A stretch of 64,000 bases of DNA. Origin: Halorientalis sp. LT38 (GTDB taxonomy: Archaea > Halobacteriota > Halobacteria > Halobacteriales > Haloarculaceae). Made by a program: the position numbers and the translations under genes. This document shows, one piece after another, positions 29,605 through 39,609 of this stretch. Numbering within the stretch: the first letter of the stretch is position 1; each line of letters opens with the position of its first letter. The stretch is taken from contig NZ_JAYEZN010000001.1 of NCBI RefSeq assembly GCF_037031225.1, forward strand, positions 992,001 through 1,056,000, read 5' to 3'. The notes under the pieces are model-generated. The model worked only from the letters and a program-made list of their open reading frames with translations. It was not told the origin of the DNA and searched no databases.

Positions 29605-32099
29605 CGTCGGGCGAGCCAGTCCTCGATGCTCGATCCCGTCCGGTCGACGGCCCCTTCCAGGTGCGCCGTGTCGATCGGTTCGTCCGCCCGCATCGCCGCC
29701 CGGGCGGCGTTCTCCGCGATCAACTCGAGGTCGCTCGCCGCGTACCCCTCCGTCCGATCGACGACGGTCGTCCAGTCCAGTCCGTCGGCCAGCGGCCGGT
29801 CACGGAGGTGGACGCCGAGGATCTCGCGGCGCGCCTCGGCGTCCGGCGGCGGGACCTCGATCCGCTCGTCGAACCGGCCCGAGCGTCGGATCGCGCCGTC
29901 GATGTCCTCGAGCAGGTTCGTCGCACCGACGACCACCACGTCGTCGCCCACGTCCTCGAGTTCGGCGAGCAACTGATTGACCATCTGCTGTTCGCTGGTG
30001 TTCATCCCGCCCGTCCGCGAGCCCGCGATGGCGTCGATCTCGTCGACGAACAGGACGCAGGGCGCGTTGGCCGCGGCGATGGAAAACAGGTCCGCGACGT
30101 TCTGGGCCGGCTTGCCCATCCACTTGCTCGTCAGATCGGCGGGGGTCACCGAGAGGAAGTTGTGGCCGAGTTCGCCCGCGAGCGCGGTGGCGAGGTACGT
30201 CTTCCCGCAGCCCGGCGGGCCGTACAGGAGGAGGCCGTCGAGCACGTCCAGCCCGTAGTCGGCGAACCGGTCGGGGTCGTTCAGGGGCTCGATCACCGTC
30301 TCGCGCAGGCGGTCCTTGAGGTCGGCCATCCCGCCCACGTCGGCGAAGTCGAGGGCCGGATCCGGGTCGACCAGCGAGCGGGCGTTGAGGTCCGCGTCCG
30401 CCGGCTGCTCGACGTGATCGTCCGCGTCGGTCGGCCCGCTCCAGTCCGGGATCGAGGAGGACGCGTCCTCGGCGGCCGCGAGCAGGTGCGACTCGCCGAT
30501 GGCCTCGCCGGCCCGCAGCGCCTTCCGCGCGGCGTTCTCCGCGATCAGTTCGAGGTCGCTGGCCGCGTAGCCCGCGGTCGCCTCGACGACCCCCTCGAGA
30601 TCGATCTCGTCGGCGGTCGGCCGGCCGGCGAGGTGGACCTCGACGATCTCCCGCCGGGCGTCGGCGTCCGGCGGTGGCACCTCGACGCGCTCGTCGAATC
30701 GGCCCGAACGGCGGATGGCGGGGTCGACGTCGTCCACGAGGTTGGTCGCGCCCATCACGACCACGTCGTCCTCGCTCGCGTCCTCCAGTTCGGTCAGCAA
30801 CTGATTGACCATCTGCTGTTCGCTCGAGTTCATGTTCGCGTCGCCGTCCCGGGTCCCCGCGATGGCGTCGATCTCGTCGATGAAGAGCAAGCAGGGCTGG
30901 TTCGCGCGGGCGATCTCGAACAGTTCCTTCACCTTCTGGGCCGGTTCGCCCATGTACTTGCTCGTCAGGTCGGCCGGGCTGATCTCCACGAAGTCGTGGC
31001 CGACCTCGCCGGCCAGCGCCTCCGCGATGTACGTCTTCCCGCAGCCGGGCGGCCCGTGCAGGAGGACGCCGTTCACGACGCCGACGCCGTACTCCTCGAA
31101 CGTCTCGGGATCCTCGAGTGGGCGGATCACCTTGTGTCGCAGCGTCTCCTTGAGCGTCCTCATCCCGCCGACGTCGCCGAAGCCGCGCTCGACCTGCCGC
31201 TCGACCAGTGACGAGGCGTCCATGTCGACGCCCTCCGGCTGGACGATCTCGTCTTCGCCGTCGCCCCCGGCACCGTCTCCACCACCGAACGACCGGTCTG
31301 GCGAGCGACCATCGGGACCATCACCTGCGTCGTCGCCACCGCCGGCGCCCGCCCTGTCGTCCCGAGAGAGCTGTTTCTGCACCCGGTCGAGCGAGAGGTC
31401 GTAGCCGTACTCCGCGAGTCGCGTCGGGTCGTCGGCGACGAACTCCGAGAGCCAGCCGTGGCGCTTGAACTCGGCCTCGTCGGCCTCGGGGTCGCGGAAG
31501 GCGAGCATGATGGAGTGGTCGGCGTCGTCGCTCCGGTACTCCGCGAGCCAGAAGGGGAGGTAGACGCGGGTCACCTCCGTCACTTCGTCGAATCCCGCCG
31601 GATCGAACTCGCCGGGCAGCCCGTAGTTCTCCCGGAGTTTCCGGAGGAAGACGTCCGCCTGGTCGCCGCGGCCGGCGTCGCGCTGGCGCGCCCAGTCGGC
31701 GACCCGTTCGGGCAGGAGGGTCCCGGCGGTGTCGTTGTCGACCTGGAACTGCAACAGGACCGAGGGGCCCAGTCCCTCGCCGTCGCCGAAGTCGTAGTCA
31801 CCGGTCGCGACGTTCAGCAGTTCGTCCGTCTCCCCGGCGTAGCGGGAGACGTGGGCGTCGTTGTCGGCCCAGAGGCCGTCGAGGAAGACGGTGTCCTCGC
31901 GCTCTTCGGTCCCGAACCACTGGCCTTTGCCCGTCTCGTACCGGAACGAAACCCGGAAGGCCGGATAGAAGACGCGGTGGAGGCGTTCCAGCCGTTCGTC
32001 CTCGCCGAAGGGCGTGAGGGTTCGGTCTTCGAGCGTCTCGCGGACCCGGTCGGCGTCGGGGAGTCGCCGGTCGACGTAGACGTAGGGCGGCAGCGACAT
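29601..32099 (-). CDS. double-AAA ATPase with unrecognised N-terminal module
   Basis: 832 residues; the ATG at 32099 shares one base with the stop of the upstream ligase gene (a GTG one codon earlier is possible). Residues 1-245 form a module I do not recognise, with aromatic-rich blocks (VFYPAFRVSFRYETGKGQWF; VTRVYLPFWLAEYRSDD). A Gly/Asp-rich linker (~250-290) leads to two classical AAA domains. D1 has Walker A GPPGCGKT (~350), Walker B LLFIDEID and a GATN/SGRFDE sensor region. D2 has Walker A (~628), Walker B VLFVDEID and SGRFDE arginine finger. Both look catalytically complete. The AAA part resembles Cdc48/VAT, but the Cdc48 N domain is missing, so cofactor or substrate choice must differ. 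The last residues lack an HbYX proteasome motif. Confidence 0.85.
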
Positions 32100-32845
32100 C
32101 ACAGATCACCGGATCGGATGGCGTCCTCGGCGGCTCGCAGGGCGGCGTCGCGGTCGAACTCCTCGACGACCGCTTCCAGTTCCGCGCGGGAGGCGTCGGC
32201 CAGGTCGCGTGCGTGCTCGTTGATCCCCGGGACCGCGCGGATGATGTTGTCGATGATCGGGACCGTCGCGGTCTGGGCCGAACGGGAGAGCGGGTTCAGG
32301 TCGATTACGAGTTCGGTCTTGTCCATCTCGGCCAGGGCTTCGGCGCGGTCGCCGTCCTCCAGGGGGACCAGCACCACGTCGGCGTCGCCGATGCCGTCGG
32401 CGTCGACCTTCGCGCGCTCGTGGTCGAGGCCGGGGATGCGGCCGTCCGCGTCGAGGCCCTTGACCTCGTCCGCCCCGTGTTCGCGGAGGTACTCGGCGAT
32501 GCGCTCCATCCGTTCTTCGGTCCGGTTGAACAGGTTGACCTCGAGGTCCGCGCCGGTCGCCGCAGCCAGTTCGACGAGTTCGCCGGGCACGAGCGCGGCG
32601 GCGTTGCCGTTGACCGAGAGGACGGGGTGCTCGGCCAGCAGGAGGTGGGCTGCGGCGGCCCGCTCGGCGGCGTCGGCGCTCTCGGTCGTGCGCTCGCCGA
32701 GGAGGTAGTCGTAGGCCTCGCCACGGCCCTGGGCGATCAGTCCCTGCCGGGAGGTGATCCCCCGGTCGACCCCCGCCTCGATCCGGTGTCGCGTCAACAG
32801 CGACTCGTACCGGGGGTGGCTCTCGGGCACGTCGATTTCTTCCAT
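32099..32845 (-). CDS. 4-phosphopantoate--beta-alanine ligase (archaeal phosphopantothenate synthetase)
   Basis: 248 residues from MEEIDVPESHPRYESLLTRH, a normal family start; the longer frame to 33049 is rejected. It ligates 4-phosphopantoate and beta-alanine using ATP, the second step of the archaeal route to phosphopantothenate. Family blocks: GVDRGITSRQGLIAQGRGEA, VLSVNGNAAALVPGELVELA, NLFNRTEERMERIAEYL, VDADGIGDADVVLVPLEDGD and DLNPLSRSAQTATVPIIDN. Pantoate kinase, which supplies the substrate, is encoded 3.1 kb upstream on the same strand, with the YegP-repeat gene between. The AAA ATPase gene is coupled directly downstream. Confidence 0.92.
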   Translation of the reverse strand: MEEIDVPESHPRYESLLTRHRIEAGVDRGITSRQGLIAQGRGEAYDYLLGERTTESADAAERAAAAHLLLAEHPVLSVNGNAAALVPGELVELAAATGADLEVNLFNRTEERMERIAEYLREHGADEVKGLDADGRIPGLDHERAKVDADGIGDADVVLVPLEDGDRAEALAEMDKTELVIDLNPLSRSAQTATVPIIDNIIRAVPGINEHARDLADASRAELEAVVEEFDRDAALRAAEDAIRSGDL

Positions 32846-32868
32846 ACGAGTAACGTATCCTCGGGTGC

Positions 32869-32874
32869 AAAAAA
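32869..32874 (-). terminator. oligo-T tract after the YegP-repeat gene
   Basis: The minus strand carries T6 about 30 nt beyond the stop at 32904 and ~25 nt before the next ATG (32845). It may terminate transcription or lie within the promoter region of the ligase gene. Confidence 0.4.
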
Positions 32875-32903
32875 TCGCCCGGTGGCCGGCCGTCCGCTCG
32901 CGG

Positions 32904-35903
32904 TCAGGCCTGCGTCTCTGTGGCGGCGTCGGGCCCGAACTCCCGGAGGCCGCCCAGTGCCTCCCGGGCCTCGCGGCGGGTGGGGTATGTCCGCATGCTC
33001 TCGGCGACGGTCGACCCGTCGGTGTCGACCAGCCGCCAGCGCCACCCACCGGATCGCTCGGCCCCCTGCGCCGCGACGTCGTCGGCCGACTCGGCCGCCG
33101 CCTCGGTGTCCTCGTGGAGCTCGAAGGTCGGCGACTCGATCTCCAGCAGACTGGCCGCGGTCAGCAGTTCGCGGATCGACGCGAGCGCGCGCTCGGCCTC
33201 GCCCCGCGAGTCGAAGGTGGGGCCGCTGCGCCCGACGGTGTTGCCGGCGGTATCGACGAACCGCCAGATCCAGCCACCGGTGGACCGTCGAGTCGTCGCG
33301 GATCGCGACCCGTCGGGTCGATCGCTCCCATCGAGTTCGGTGATCTCGAAGGCCGCCAGGTCGAAGTCGAGCAGGCCGGCGCCGCCCGCGATCTCGCGGG
33401 CGCGGGTGAGGTCGGCGCGAGCGCCCTCCCGGTCGTCGGTCGTCCGGGCGCCGACCGCCAGGGTGTCCCGGTCCGGGCCGACAAGCCGCCAGCGCCAGCC
33501 CTCGTCGCTCTCCTCGAGGCGGAACGCGGCGGGGTCGACGGCGAACACGCTCGCGCCGCCGGCGTTGTCCCGGACCAGCCGGGCGGTCGAGGCCACCGCG
33601 TCGCGGGAGGGGAAGGTCTCGGTGCCGACCGACAGGACGTTTCGATCGCGGTCGACGAGTTCCCACTCCCAGGCCTCGCCCTCCTCGCCGTCGGTGACCG
33701 AAAAGCGGATCGCGAGGTCCTCGACGGTGTGGACGGCCGCGTCGGCCGCGAACCCGGCGACGGTCCGGGCGGACTCCGACGCGGACTCCCGGTCGGTGAA
33801 GCCGCCGACGCTCCGGGCGACGACGCTCCCGTCGGGATGGATCAGCCGCCAGCGCCACTGCCGGGGCTCCTCGTCGCCGACGTACACCTGGAAGACGGCG
33901 GCGTCCATCCGCCGGGCGTCGGCGTCCGGGGCCAGCAGCGAGAGCGAGTCCATGGCGTCCCGGGCCGCCTCGTCGTCCCCGTAGCGGCCGGGACTGGTCG
34001 CCAGCGTCTGCCCGGTGGCGTCGACGAGCCGCCAGTGCCACTCCGCGTCGGCCTCGGCGTCCGAGGCGGCGCCGTTCGTCCCGCTCCCTTCGGCCCGGTA
34101 CAGTTCGAGGGCGGCGCTGTCGATCTCGACCAGATCTGCCTCCGGGGCGTGTTCTTTCATCGTGTTCATCGCAGACGCGGCGTCCTCGCGGGAGGCGTGT
34201 TCCTGCCCGCTGTCGGAGACGACGCTCCCGTCGGCGTCGATCAGCCGCCAGTTCCAGGCCCCCTCGTCGGCCTCGTAGAGGTGGAAGGCCGCGCTGTCGA
34301 ACTCGATGCGGTCGGCCGTCTCGACCTCCTCGCGGATCCGCTCGACGGCGGCTTCGGCCGCCTCCGGGTCCTCGAAGGTCGCACTCGCCGGACTCCGGGC
34401 GACGGTCGTCCGGTCCTCCGTGACCAGCCGCCAGGCCCAGACGTCGCCCTCCGGGTAGATCTCGTACTCCGCGTCGTCGAGTTCGACGACCGCGGTCGTC
34501 TCGACGACGTCCTTCACCCGCCGCACGACCGACCGGCCGCTCTCCTCGGAGGGCACCGCGCCCTCGCTCCGGGCGACGATCTCGTCCTCGGTGTCGACCA
34601 GCCGCCAGCACCACCCACCCTCCTCGGCCTCGACGATCTCGTAGGCGGGCGAGCCGGCCTCGATGAAGGGGACGTCGATCGCCCCGTCCATGATCCGGCG
34701 CACCGCGGCCTCGACGGCGTCGCGGTCCTGGTACTCGTCGCTGGCGACCGCGATCGTCTCGTCGTCGGCGTCGACCAGTTCCCAGCGCCAGGTCCCCTCG
34801 TCCTCGATCAGTTCGAAGCCGACCCCTTCGACGTCCATCACCGGCGAGGCCGTCGCGACCTCCCGGATCTCGGCCACCGAGGCCTCCGCGCCCTCGCGGT
34901 CCTCGTAGGCCGTCGGGCTCTCGCCGAGGACGCCCCGGTCCTCGTCGACCAGTCGCCAGCGCCAGTCGGCTCCGTCGGCGTACACCTCGAAGGCCCCCTC
35001 GTCGACGTCCAGGAGCGAGGCGCCCGGGCCGTGTTCTTTCAGGAGATTGACGCCGTTCTCGGCCTTCTCGCGGTCGGCGTATCGGCCGTCGCTGTCGGCC
35101 AGGACGACGCCGTCCTCGTCGACCAGCGTCCAGCGGACGCCCGACTCGTCCCGGTAGAGGCGGAACGCGGCGGTGTTTATCTCCAGCAGGCTCGCGCCGG
35201 CGACCGTCGTCTTGATCCCCTCGAGAGCGGTCTCGGCGTCGGACTGGGTCTCGAACTGCGCGGTGCCGTCGGCCACGGCCGCCTGCTCGACGAACCACCA
35301 GCGCCACCCCGCCTCGTCGGGGAAGACGGCGAAGACGCCGTCCCGGGTCGCCTCGCCCATCAGGACGTCCGAGACCCGCGGTTCGGACTCCACTTCGGCG
35401 ATCCAGCCCATGTCCGCCGCGTCCTCCTCGGGCAGGAAGTAGCTGCGCCGGCCTGTCACCACTGGAACGAGCGCGGCGACCAGCGCCAGGATCGCCAGCC
35501 CGCCGCCGTAGCCCGCGAGGAATAGCTGTCCCTGCGCCCGCGAGAGTCCCCACTGGTTCGGGAAGATCTGGAGGAAGTAGCCCACCGAGGCCACGGAGAC
35601 GAGCGCGCCCAGTACCGCGACCGGGACCGCCAGCCGCCGCAGCGGCAGGTGGAGGACCGTCCCGAGCAGGAAGGCCGGCAGGCCGGCCAGCGCGAGGATC
35701 AGGGCGAGTTCGGTGACCGCGACCGCGGAGAGGCCCAGCAGGCCGGCGCGCCCGAGGAGCAACGCGGCGAGACCGGAGAGAATCGCCACCAGCCCCGCGA
35801 CCAGTATCCAGTAGCCGTACACCGCCGGTTTGGTCCGGGCTTCCCCCACGTACTCGTCGTAGACCCCGTAGAGGACGCCACCCGGTTGCGATCCGGTTGC
35901 CAT
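32904..35903 (-). CDS. membrane protein with 13 tandem YegP/HVO_2922-like (DUF1508) repeats
   Basis: 999 residues from the ATG at 35903 (MATGSQPGGVLYGVYDEYVG). Four to five membrane helices span ~30-175. The remaining ~800 residues are about 13 tandem units of ~55-65 residues. Each begins with a strand ending F/Y-x-I/L/V-Y, then a WRWRLVD-type strand, DGxVVA-S, a loop (YxDREAAE) and a helix (EAAVxxIREVA). Small single YegP/HVO_2922 proteins of this type dimerise by strand exchange, so 13 in series could build a long beta-rich rod. Topology (repeats inside or outside) is unclear; there is no signal peptide beyond the helices. It sits between the two archaeal CoA enzymes. No enzymatic motif is seen. 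Function unknown. Confidence 0.8.
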   Translation of the reverse strand: MATGSQPGGVLYGVYDEYVGEARTKPAVYGYWILVAGLVAILSGLAALLLGRAGLLGLSAVAVTELALILALAGLPAFLLGTVLHLPLRRLAVPVAVLGALVSVASVGYFLQIFPNQWGLSRAQGQLFLAGYGGGLAILALVAALVPVVTGRRSYFLPEEDAADMGWIAEVESEPRVSDVLMGEATRDGVFAVFPDEAGWRWWFVEQAAVADGTAQFETQSDAETALEGIKTTVAGASLLEINTAAFRLYRDESGVRWTLVDEDGVVLADSDGRYADREKAENGVNLLKEHGPGASLLDVDEGAFEVYADGADWRWRLVDEDRGVLGESPTAYEDREGAEASVAEIREVATASPVMDVEGVGFELIEDEGTWRWELVDADDETIAVASDEYQDRDAVEAAVRRIMDGAIDVPFIEAGSPAYEIVEAEEGGWCWRLVDTEDEIVARSEGAVPSEESGRSVVRRVKDVVETTAVVELDDAEYEIYPEGDVWAWRLVTEDRTTVARSPASATFEDPEAAEAAVERIREEVETADRIEFDSAAFHLYEADEGAWNWRLIDADGSVVSDSGQEHASREDAASAMNTMKEHAPEADLVEIDSAALELYRAEGSGTNGAASDAEADAEWHWRLVDATGQTLATSPGRYGDDEAARDAMDSLSLLAPDADARRMDAAVFQVYVGDEEPRQWRWRLIHPDGSVVARSVGGFTDRESASESARTVAGFAADAAVHTVEDLAIRFSVTDGEEGEAWEWELVDRDRNVLSVGTETFPSRDAVASTARLVRDNAGGASVFAVDPAAFRLEESDEGWRWRLVGPDRDTLAVGARTTDDREGARADLTRAREIAGGAGLLDFDLAAFEITELDGSDRPDGSRSATTRRSTGGWIWRFVDTAGNTVGRSGPTFDSRGEAERALASIRELLTAASLLEIESPTFELHEDTEAAAESADDVAAQGAERSGGWRWRLVDTDGSTVAESMRTYPTRREAREALGGLREFGPDAATETQA

Positions 35904-35984
35904 AGGTTCGCTTGCCGGTTGGTCCACTCGGTACCTTAAACGTGTGGTTGGTTCACACGTCCCTTCGAAGCCGGCGTTGGACCC

Positions 35985-36812
35985 TCACTCCAGCAAACGG
36001 GCTCCCGCCGGGTCGATCCGGCAGGTCGAGGGGTCGTACCCGGCCGCGGAGAGTCCGCCGTCGACGGAGAACACCGTCTGGCCCAGCATCGCCATCGAGG
36101 CGTCGCCGCCGGCCTCGTTCACGTCGAGGATGACGTCCCGCACGTCGGGCGTGAGCAGTTCGGCCTCGCGGGCGAACTGCCGCGCGGCGCGCATGAACGT
36201 CGGGACCGTCGGTTCTTCGACGACCATCGAGAGGGCGCGCTTGCCGGCCTGGTCGAGCAGGTCCGTCCCCCCGGAGATGACCTCCTCGGTCGAGAGCTCG
36301 CCGAGGGTGTGGTACTCCACGGGTCCGCGCGCGGGAATCGCGTCGAGCAGATTGTCCTGCGGCCCGCCGGGCTCCAGCCGGATCGGGACCCCGCCGTGGG
36401 CCTGGGCCACGACGTCGCCCAGCCCGGTCCCGGCCTGGACCTCCGCGCCGTGGGCGATCGTGACCAGTTCGTTCGTCGAGAGCCGGCGGTCGAAGGCCTC
36501 GTTGACCGCCAGTGCGGTGCCGAGCGCCATCGCGCCGGAGACGCCGAAGCCCGAGCCGATGGGGAGTGGCGTCTGGCCGTCCACCCGGGCGGTGGCCTGC
36601 AGGGTGTCCAGCACCGTCTCGACGGCGTCCATATCGACCGGCACGTCGTTACAGCGGACGCTGGTCTCCTCTGCCGGTCGGACGGTGACCGTCACGCCGT
36701 CGGTCAGCGTCAGGCCCGCGCCCTGCGAGCCCGCCTTCGTGGGGTCGTCGTCCCGGTGGATCGTGAAGAAGCCCGTCACGTGCCCGGGGACGAACGCCTC
36801 GACTTCCGTCAT
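35985..36812 (-). CDS. pantoate kinase (archaeal GHMP kinase)
   Basis: 275 residues. Phosphorylates pantoate with ATP, the first dedicated archaeal step to phosphopantothenate. The start EVEAFVPGHVTGFFTIHRDD and the GHMP ATP loop LPIGSGFGVSGAMALGTALA (~82-101) fit the family; HGAEVQAGTGLGDVVAQAHG follows at ~121-140 and a C-terminal Gly-rich block (AMLGQTVFSVDGGL). Its product is used by the ligase encoded at 32.1-32.8 kb. The YegP-repeat gene lies in between, 81 bases downstream, with the same orientation, so one transcript is possible. Confidence 0.9.
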   Translation of the reverse strand: MTEVEAFVPGHVTGFFTIHRDDDPTKAGSQGAGLTLTDGVTVTVRPAEETSVRCNDVPVDMDAVETVLDTLQATARVDGQTPLPIGSGFGVSGAMALGTALAVNEAFDRRLSTNELVTIAHGAEVQAGTGLGDVVAQAHGGVPIRLEPGGPQDNLLDAIPARGPVEYHTLGELSTEEVISGGTDLLDQAGKRALSMVVEEPTVPTFMRAARQFAREAELLTPDVRDVILDVNEAGGDASMAMLGQTVFSVDGGLSAAGYDPSTCRIDPAGARLLE

Positions 36813-36851
36813 GCTCCCCCGTCGGACCCCCGTCCGAATAAACCCCGGTCG

Positions 36852-38567
36852 TTACGGCTCGATCAGTCGCTCCAGATCCGTCGGGCGCTCCTCGGGCTGC
36901 TCGGACTCCGGCACCGTGACGGTGAGCACCGTCCCGGACGGCTCGTTGGCCCGGAACGACACCTCCCCGCCCGCGATCTCGGTCCCCCACTTGATCAGCC
37001 AGAGCCCCAGGCCGCTCCCGTGCTGGAGCGCGTCCTCGCTGCCGCGCTCGATGACCGACCGTTCGTACTCGTCGATACCCGGCCCGTCGTCGGCGAACTC
37101 GATGGCCACGGACCCGTCCAGCCGTTCGACGCTCACGCGGACCCGTGGGTTCGGGTCGTCGTTGTGCGCGACGGCGTTGTCGAGGATGTTCAGGAACACC
37201 GTCTCGAGGATGTCGTCGACGTACACGCCGTCCGGAACGGGTTCGCACTCGACGGTCGCGTCGGGATACCGGTCCGCCGTCCGCCCGAGACAGCCGGCCA
37301 GAAGGCCCGAGAGTTCCGAGGGGGCCGAGTGTCCCCTGCTCCGCTCGAAGAGGTCCAGGATCTTCCGGGCCTTCTCGGCCGTCTCCTCGATGCCGTACGC
37401 GCCGTCGGTGATCGCGGCGACGTCACCGAGGTCGCCGTCGGACTCGAGCAGTTCGGCGTGGCTGATGATGAGGTTCGTCTGCGTCCGGATGTTGTGCCGG
37501 AAGAGCCTGTTGAGAACCTCGTGGCGCTGCTGGTTCCGGACGTGGTCGCCGATGTCGTGGAAGGAGATGATCGTGCCGACGGTCCGATCGTGACTGTCCG
37601 TGATCTCCGTCCGCGTCATGTCGTAGAGCGTGTCCGTGTACGGGCTCTGGATCGTTCCCTGGCCGGCGCGGAACGCCTCCCAATCGCGCGTCTCGCAGCG
37701 TCGGAACAGGTCGCGGGCGCGCTCCCCAAGGACCTGCTCCGTGCCGACGCCGAAGATCTCCCGCGCGCTGTCGTTCATGTCGACCACGAACCCGTGGTCG
37801 TCGACGACGATCACGCCTTCCCGCAACTGGTCGATGAAGAGGCGACGGGCGTGCTGGCTGGCCGACGGCGTCGTGCTGAACAGCTGGAACTGCGTGACGG
37901 CGCCGAGATACGCCACGCCGGAGACGAGGAAGGCGATCGGCGTCGGGTCGAACGCCGGGAACGAGATCACGCCGCCGAGAAAGAGCGCGTTGCTCACCCA
38001 CGGGGCCAGCGTGCCCAGGAGGATCGCCGCGCTCTGGCCGCGGAACTGCCGCGACTCGGACCGTATGAAGTCGAGCAGCGGGATCGATCCAAGGACCCCC
38101 AGCAGGTACGTGTACGCCATGATGACCCAGATCCAGGGGCCGATCGTCCGGTTCAGGAACGTCTCGCCCCGGAAGACGACGAGTTCCGACGCGGTGTACA
38201 GTAGTTCGTGCGATCTGCTCGTCAGCGCGAGTACCACCGTGATCGCCGGCACGATCGAGAGCGCGAGGACGAACCGCGGCGTGACGTACTGATCGCGACC
38301 GGTGTACTCGAGCGAGAACAGCAGCCAGGCGACCGGGATGATGACGACGCCGATCCAGAGCAACTCGCTCCACAGCAACTTTCCTTCGAAGGTCGTCGAC
38401 TGGAGGTCGAACAGGGAGAAGGTCACCCACAGACACTGGCCGACGAACATCCCCATTAGCGGCAGCGCGCCGGGTTCGTCCCGTTCACGCCAGGCGATGA
38501 GCGTGGCGGTGACGCCGACGCCGAGGGTGATCGCGTAGACGGCCGAAAGTGTGTCGATGCTCCACAC
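36852..38567 (-). CDS. 7TM-PAS sensor histidine kinase
   Basis: 571 residues with a GTG start (38567); no better upstream start is in frame. Seven hydrophobic segments fill ~1-235 with the conserved ELLWIGVVIIPVAWLLFSLE-type module, then PAS (~245-345, GVIVVDDHGFVVDMNDSARE). A haloarchaeal HisKA variant follows (VLNRLFRHNIRTQTNLIISH, His ~358), and a HATPase domain with NILDNAVAHND, DDGPGIDEYERSVI and GSGLGLWLIKWGTEIAGG. No response regulator is adjacent. It is related in layout to the kinase at 27.8 kb but divergent in sequence. The signal is unknown. Confidence 0.9.
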   Translation of the reverse strand: MWSIDTLSAVYAITLGVGVTATLIAWRERDEPGALPLMGMFVGQCLWVTFSLFDLQSTTFEGKLLWSELLWIGVVIIPVAWLLFSLEYTGRDQYVTPRFVLALSIVPAITVVLALTSRSHELLYTASELVVFRGETFLNRTIGPWIWVIMAYTYLLGVLGSIPLLDFIRSESRQFRGQSAAILLGTLAPWVSNALFLGGVISFPAFDPTPIAFLVSGVAYLGAVTQFQLFSTTPSASQHARRLFIDQLREGVIVVDDHGFVVDMNDSAREIFGVGTEQVLGERARDLFRRCETRDWEAFRAGQGTIQSPYTDTLYDMTRTEITDSHDRTVGTIISFHDIGDHVRNQQRHEVLNRLFRHNIRTQTNLIISHAELLESDGDLGDVAAITDGAYGIEETAEKARKILDLFERSRGHSAPSELSGLLAGCLGRTADRYPDATVECEPVPDGVYVDDILETVFLNILDNAVAHNDDPNPRVRVSVERLDGSVAIEFADDGPGIDEYERSVIERGSEDALQHGSGLGLWLIKWGTEIAGGEVSFRANEPSGTVLTVTVPESEQPEERPTDLERLIEP

Positions 38568-38610
38568 TTTTCGTTTTCGAGGGAGCGTTACCGCATAACT
38601 CTGTCGGGTA

Positions 38611-38623
38611 TCTTATAATAAAG
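38611..38623 (-). promoter_or_regulatory. TATA-like box of the histidine kinase gene
   Basis: The minus strand reads CTTTATTATAAGA about 45-55 nt upstream of the GTG at 38567, leaving a short leader of about 20 nt. It is the most AT-rich part of the gap to the UbiA gene. Confidence 0.5.
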
Positions 38624-38649
38624 GAGTAAGTCTGGGGTAAATTAAACGT

Positions 38650-39588
38650 TCAGATCAGTGGGACAAACAGCCAGAGGAGGACAAACGTCACGAAGTGTTC
38701 AGATTCGACGACCTGTGAGAGCGCGGAACTGTTGTCCCAGCGACCGATCAGGCCGATCGCGACGAGGGAGTACCCCGTGGCGACGAACAGGGGAACGACG
38801 AGGGACGAGGACAGGCGACCGCCGAGAGCTGCGACGACGAGCAGCCCCGCCGTCAGGAGGTTCACCAGGTAGAGCGCGCGCCGGGTCCCGTCGACGCCGT
38901 AGCGCACTGGAATGGTGTCCACGCCGATCACTTCGTCGCCGACCCGGTCGGGGATGTTCGAGACCTCCGCGAGGACGAAGACCCGGAGGAAGAAGTACGC
39001 GAACACCACGAAAGCGGCGAGGGAGAACCCCTCCGCGGCGAAGGCGAGGGGCAGGAAGGTCAGCGTGACGGCCCACGCCACCGCGATCATCGTCGTGTTC
39101 AGCAGGAATTGCTCTTTCAGCCGGTAGAAGGTCTCGCTGACGCCGTCGAACCAGCTCGAGGCGTAGAAGATCCAGAACGCCCCCGGAAGGAGCGTCAGCG
39201 CGAGCGCGATCGGGCCGCCCAGCACCGCGAGGGTGACCGCCAGCCCGTAGGCCATCGCCGCCAGCGGATAGAGGAACCGTTCGTATCGCCGGACGAATTC
39301 GGCCTTTCGACGGTCGGTGAGCGCGTCCGTCTCAACGTCGGTGATCCGATCGGTCGCGTACACGGCGAAGGTCACCAACCCGACGACGAGCGGCGCGGGA
39401 TTCGCCGGCAGTTCCAGCAGCAACATCGCGACGCCGACCTCCGTCATCGCGAGGACGGCGACGTACAGCGAACTGTACTTGAACGCCCGCCACTTCCGAT
39501 CCAGCGCCCGCCACGCCCGCCGTATCGCTCGGTCGTAACGCGGCGGCGATCGGTCGATCTCTCCGGTCCTGAACTCTTTTTCTGTCAT
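38650..39588 (-). CDS. UbiA family prenyltransferase
   Basis: 312 residues from the ATG at 39588 (MTEKEFRTGEIDRSPP); a GTG three codons earlier is an alternative. Eight to nine hydrophobic segments. The first Asp-rich motif is YATDRITDVETD (~96-107), the second VSNIPDRVGDE (~210-220), which bind the prenyl diphosphate through Mg2+. The family attaches prenyl chains to quinone, haem or lipid headgroups; the acceptor here cannot be assigned. It is not the archaeal digeranylgeranylglyceryl phosphate synthase by any feature I recognise. It stands alone, with its own TATA box. Confidence 0.85.
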   Translation of the reverse strand: MTEKEFRTGEIDRSPPRYDRAIRRAWRALDRKWRAFKYSSLYVAVLAMTEVGVAMLLLELPANPAPLVVGLVTFAVYATDRITDVETDALTDRRKAEFVRRYERFLYPLAAMAYGLAVTLAVLGGPIALALTLLPGAFWIFYASSWFDGVSETFYRLKEQFLLNTTMIAVAWAVTLTFLPLAFAAEGFSLAAFVVFAYFFLRVFVLAEVSNIPDRVGDEVIGVDTIPVRYGVDGTRRALYLVNLLTAGLLVVAALGGRLSSSLVVPLFVATGYSLVAIGLIGRWDNSSALSQVVESEHFVTFVLLWLFVPLI

Positions 39589-39609
39589 TGGTATCACATT
39601 GCAGGAAAA

